Shown one piece after another: positions 63,918 through 64,000 of a stretch of 64,000 bases of DNA; positions within the stretch are counted from its first letter, which is position 1; every line of letters begins with the position of its first letter. Location of the stretch: positions 27,202 through 91,201 of the forward strand of contig JACPTQ010000030.1 in assembly GCA_016192705.1 (NCBI GenBank). Reading direction: 5' to 3'. The position numbers and the translations under genes are program-made. Below the pieces are notes generated by a model. The model was given only the letters and a program-made list of their open reading frames with translations. It ran no database searches and was not told the origin of the DNA. Source of the stretch: Deltaproteobacteria bacterium. GTDB lineage: Bacteria; Myxococcota; JACPTQ01.

Positions 63918-64000
63918 ACGCACTTTCGTCAAAGTCTCGGCAGATTCGCCGCAGATGGGCGTTTTTCAGCGGCCTGTCAGAGAGCGAATGCGAGGGCGAG

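Overview
The window looks like a chromosomal segment of a high-GC, Gram-negative, deltaproteobacterium-like organism, most likely a member of the Myxococcota. The reasons are PlsB and many predicted outer-surface lipoproteins, Asp-Ala-Gly rich linkers behind the lipid-anchor cysteine, very large RCC1, NHL and SBBP repeat lipoproteins, two FHA-domain sigma54 activators, and a class III cyclase. This taxonomic call is inference: there is no rRNA in the window. Genes are dense, often overlap by 4 bp, and often use GTG or TTG starts. Two tRNA genes are present; there is no CRISPR array, intact prophage or insertion sequence.

Layout. 1-2553: two paralogous secreted proteins sharing a Trp-rich repeat domain. 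2685-13823: housekeeping (udk, plsB, a response regulator and a receiver-kinase, rlmJ, a MEMO-like protein, an alpha/beta hydrolase, an MFS transporter, a CPXCG protein, a CAU tRNA, queE, a small membrane protein and tyrS). 13820-17666: a peptide-type ABC importer (binding protein and two permeases) whose gene junctions have been invaded by simple hexanucleotide repeats. 18055-21076: yggX, a B12/radical SAM protein and an ATP-grasp enzyme. 21077-24059: a scarred region with a perfect 141-bp duplication, an orphan permease 3' end, a HIT gene with an internal deletion and a PLP enzyme carrying a large in-frame repeat insertion. 24052-30041: thrC, lipoproteins, a DsbA-like protein, a coiled-coil protein and a SMUG1 uracil-DNA glycosylase. 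30016-40722: giant RCC1 and NHL lipoproteins with an SDR and a VOC protein. 40829-50795: K+/H+ antiporter, FHA-sigma54 activator, tRNA-Gly, mdh, adenylate cyclase, HEAT lipoprotein, POT transporter and a molybdopterin oxidoreductase. 50792-59755: more propeller or secreted lipoproteins, a second FHA-sigma54 activator and a metzincin-type protease. 59808-63917: ribA, yefM-yoeB, a GlcD-like FAD oxidase, moaB and a membrane protein.

The most notable item is the radical SAM gene at 18352. Its apparent TGA stop at 19753 is followed in frame by Ala-Glu-Pro and preceded by Cys, giving Cys-Sec-Ala-Glu-Pro. A 7-bp hairpin sits at the right distance downstream to be a bacterial SECIS element. The protein is therefore read here as a selenoprotein of 488 residues, directly followed by an ATP-grasp partner.

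The second theme is repeat invasion. Hexanucleotide Gly/Ala/Asp-coding repeats and two kinds of dispersed repeat appear at operon junctions and inside cytosolic enzymes without breaking the reading frame.
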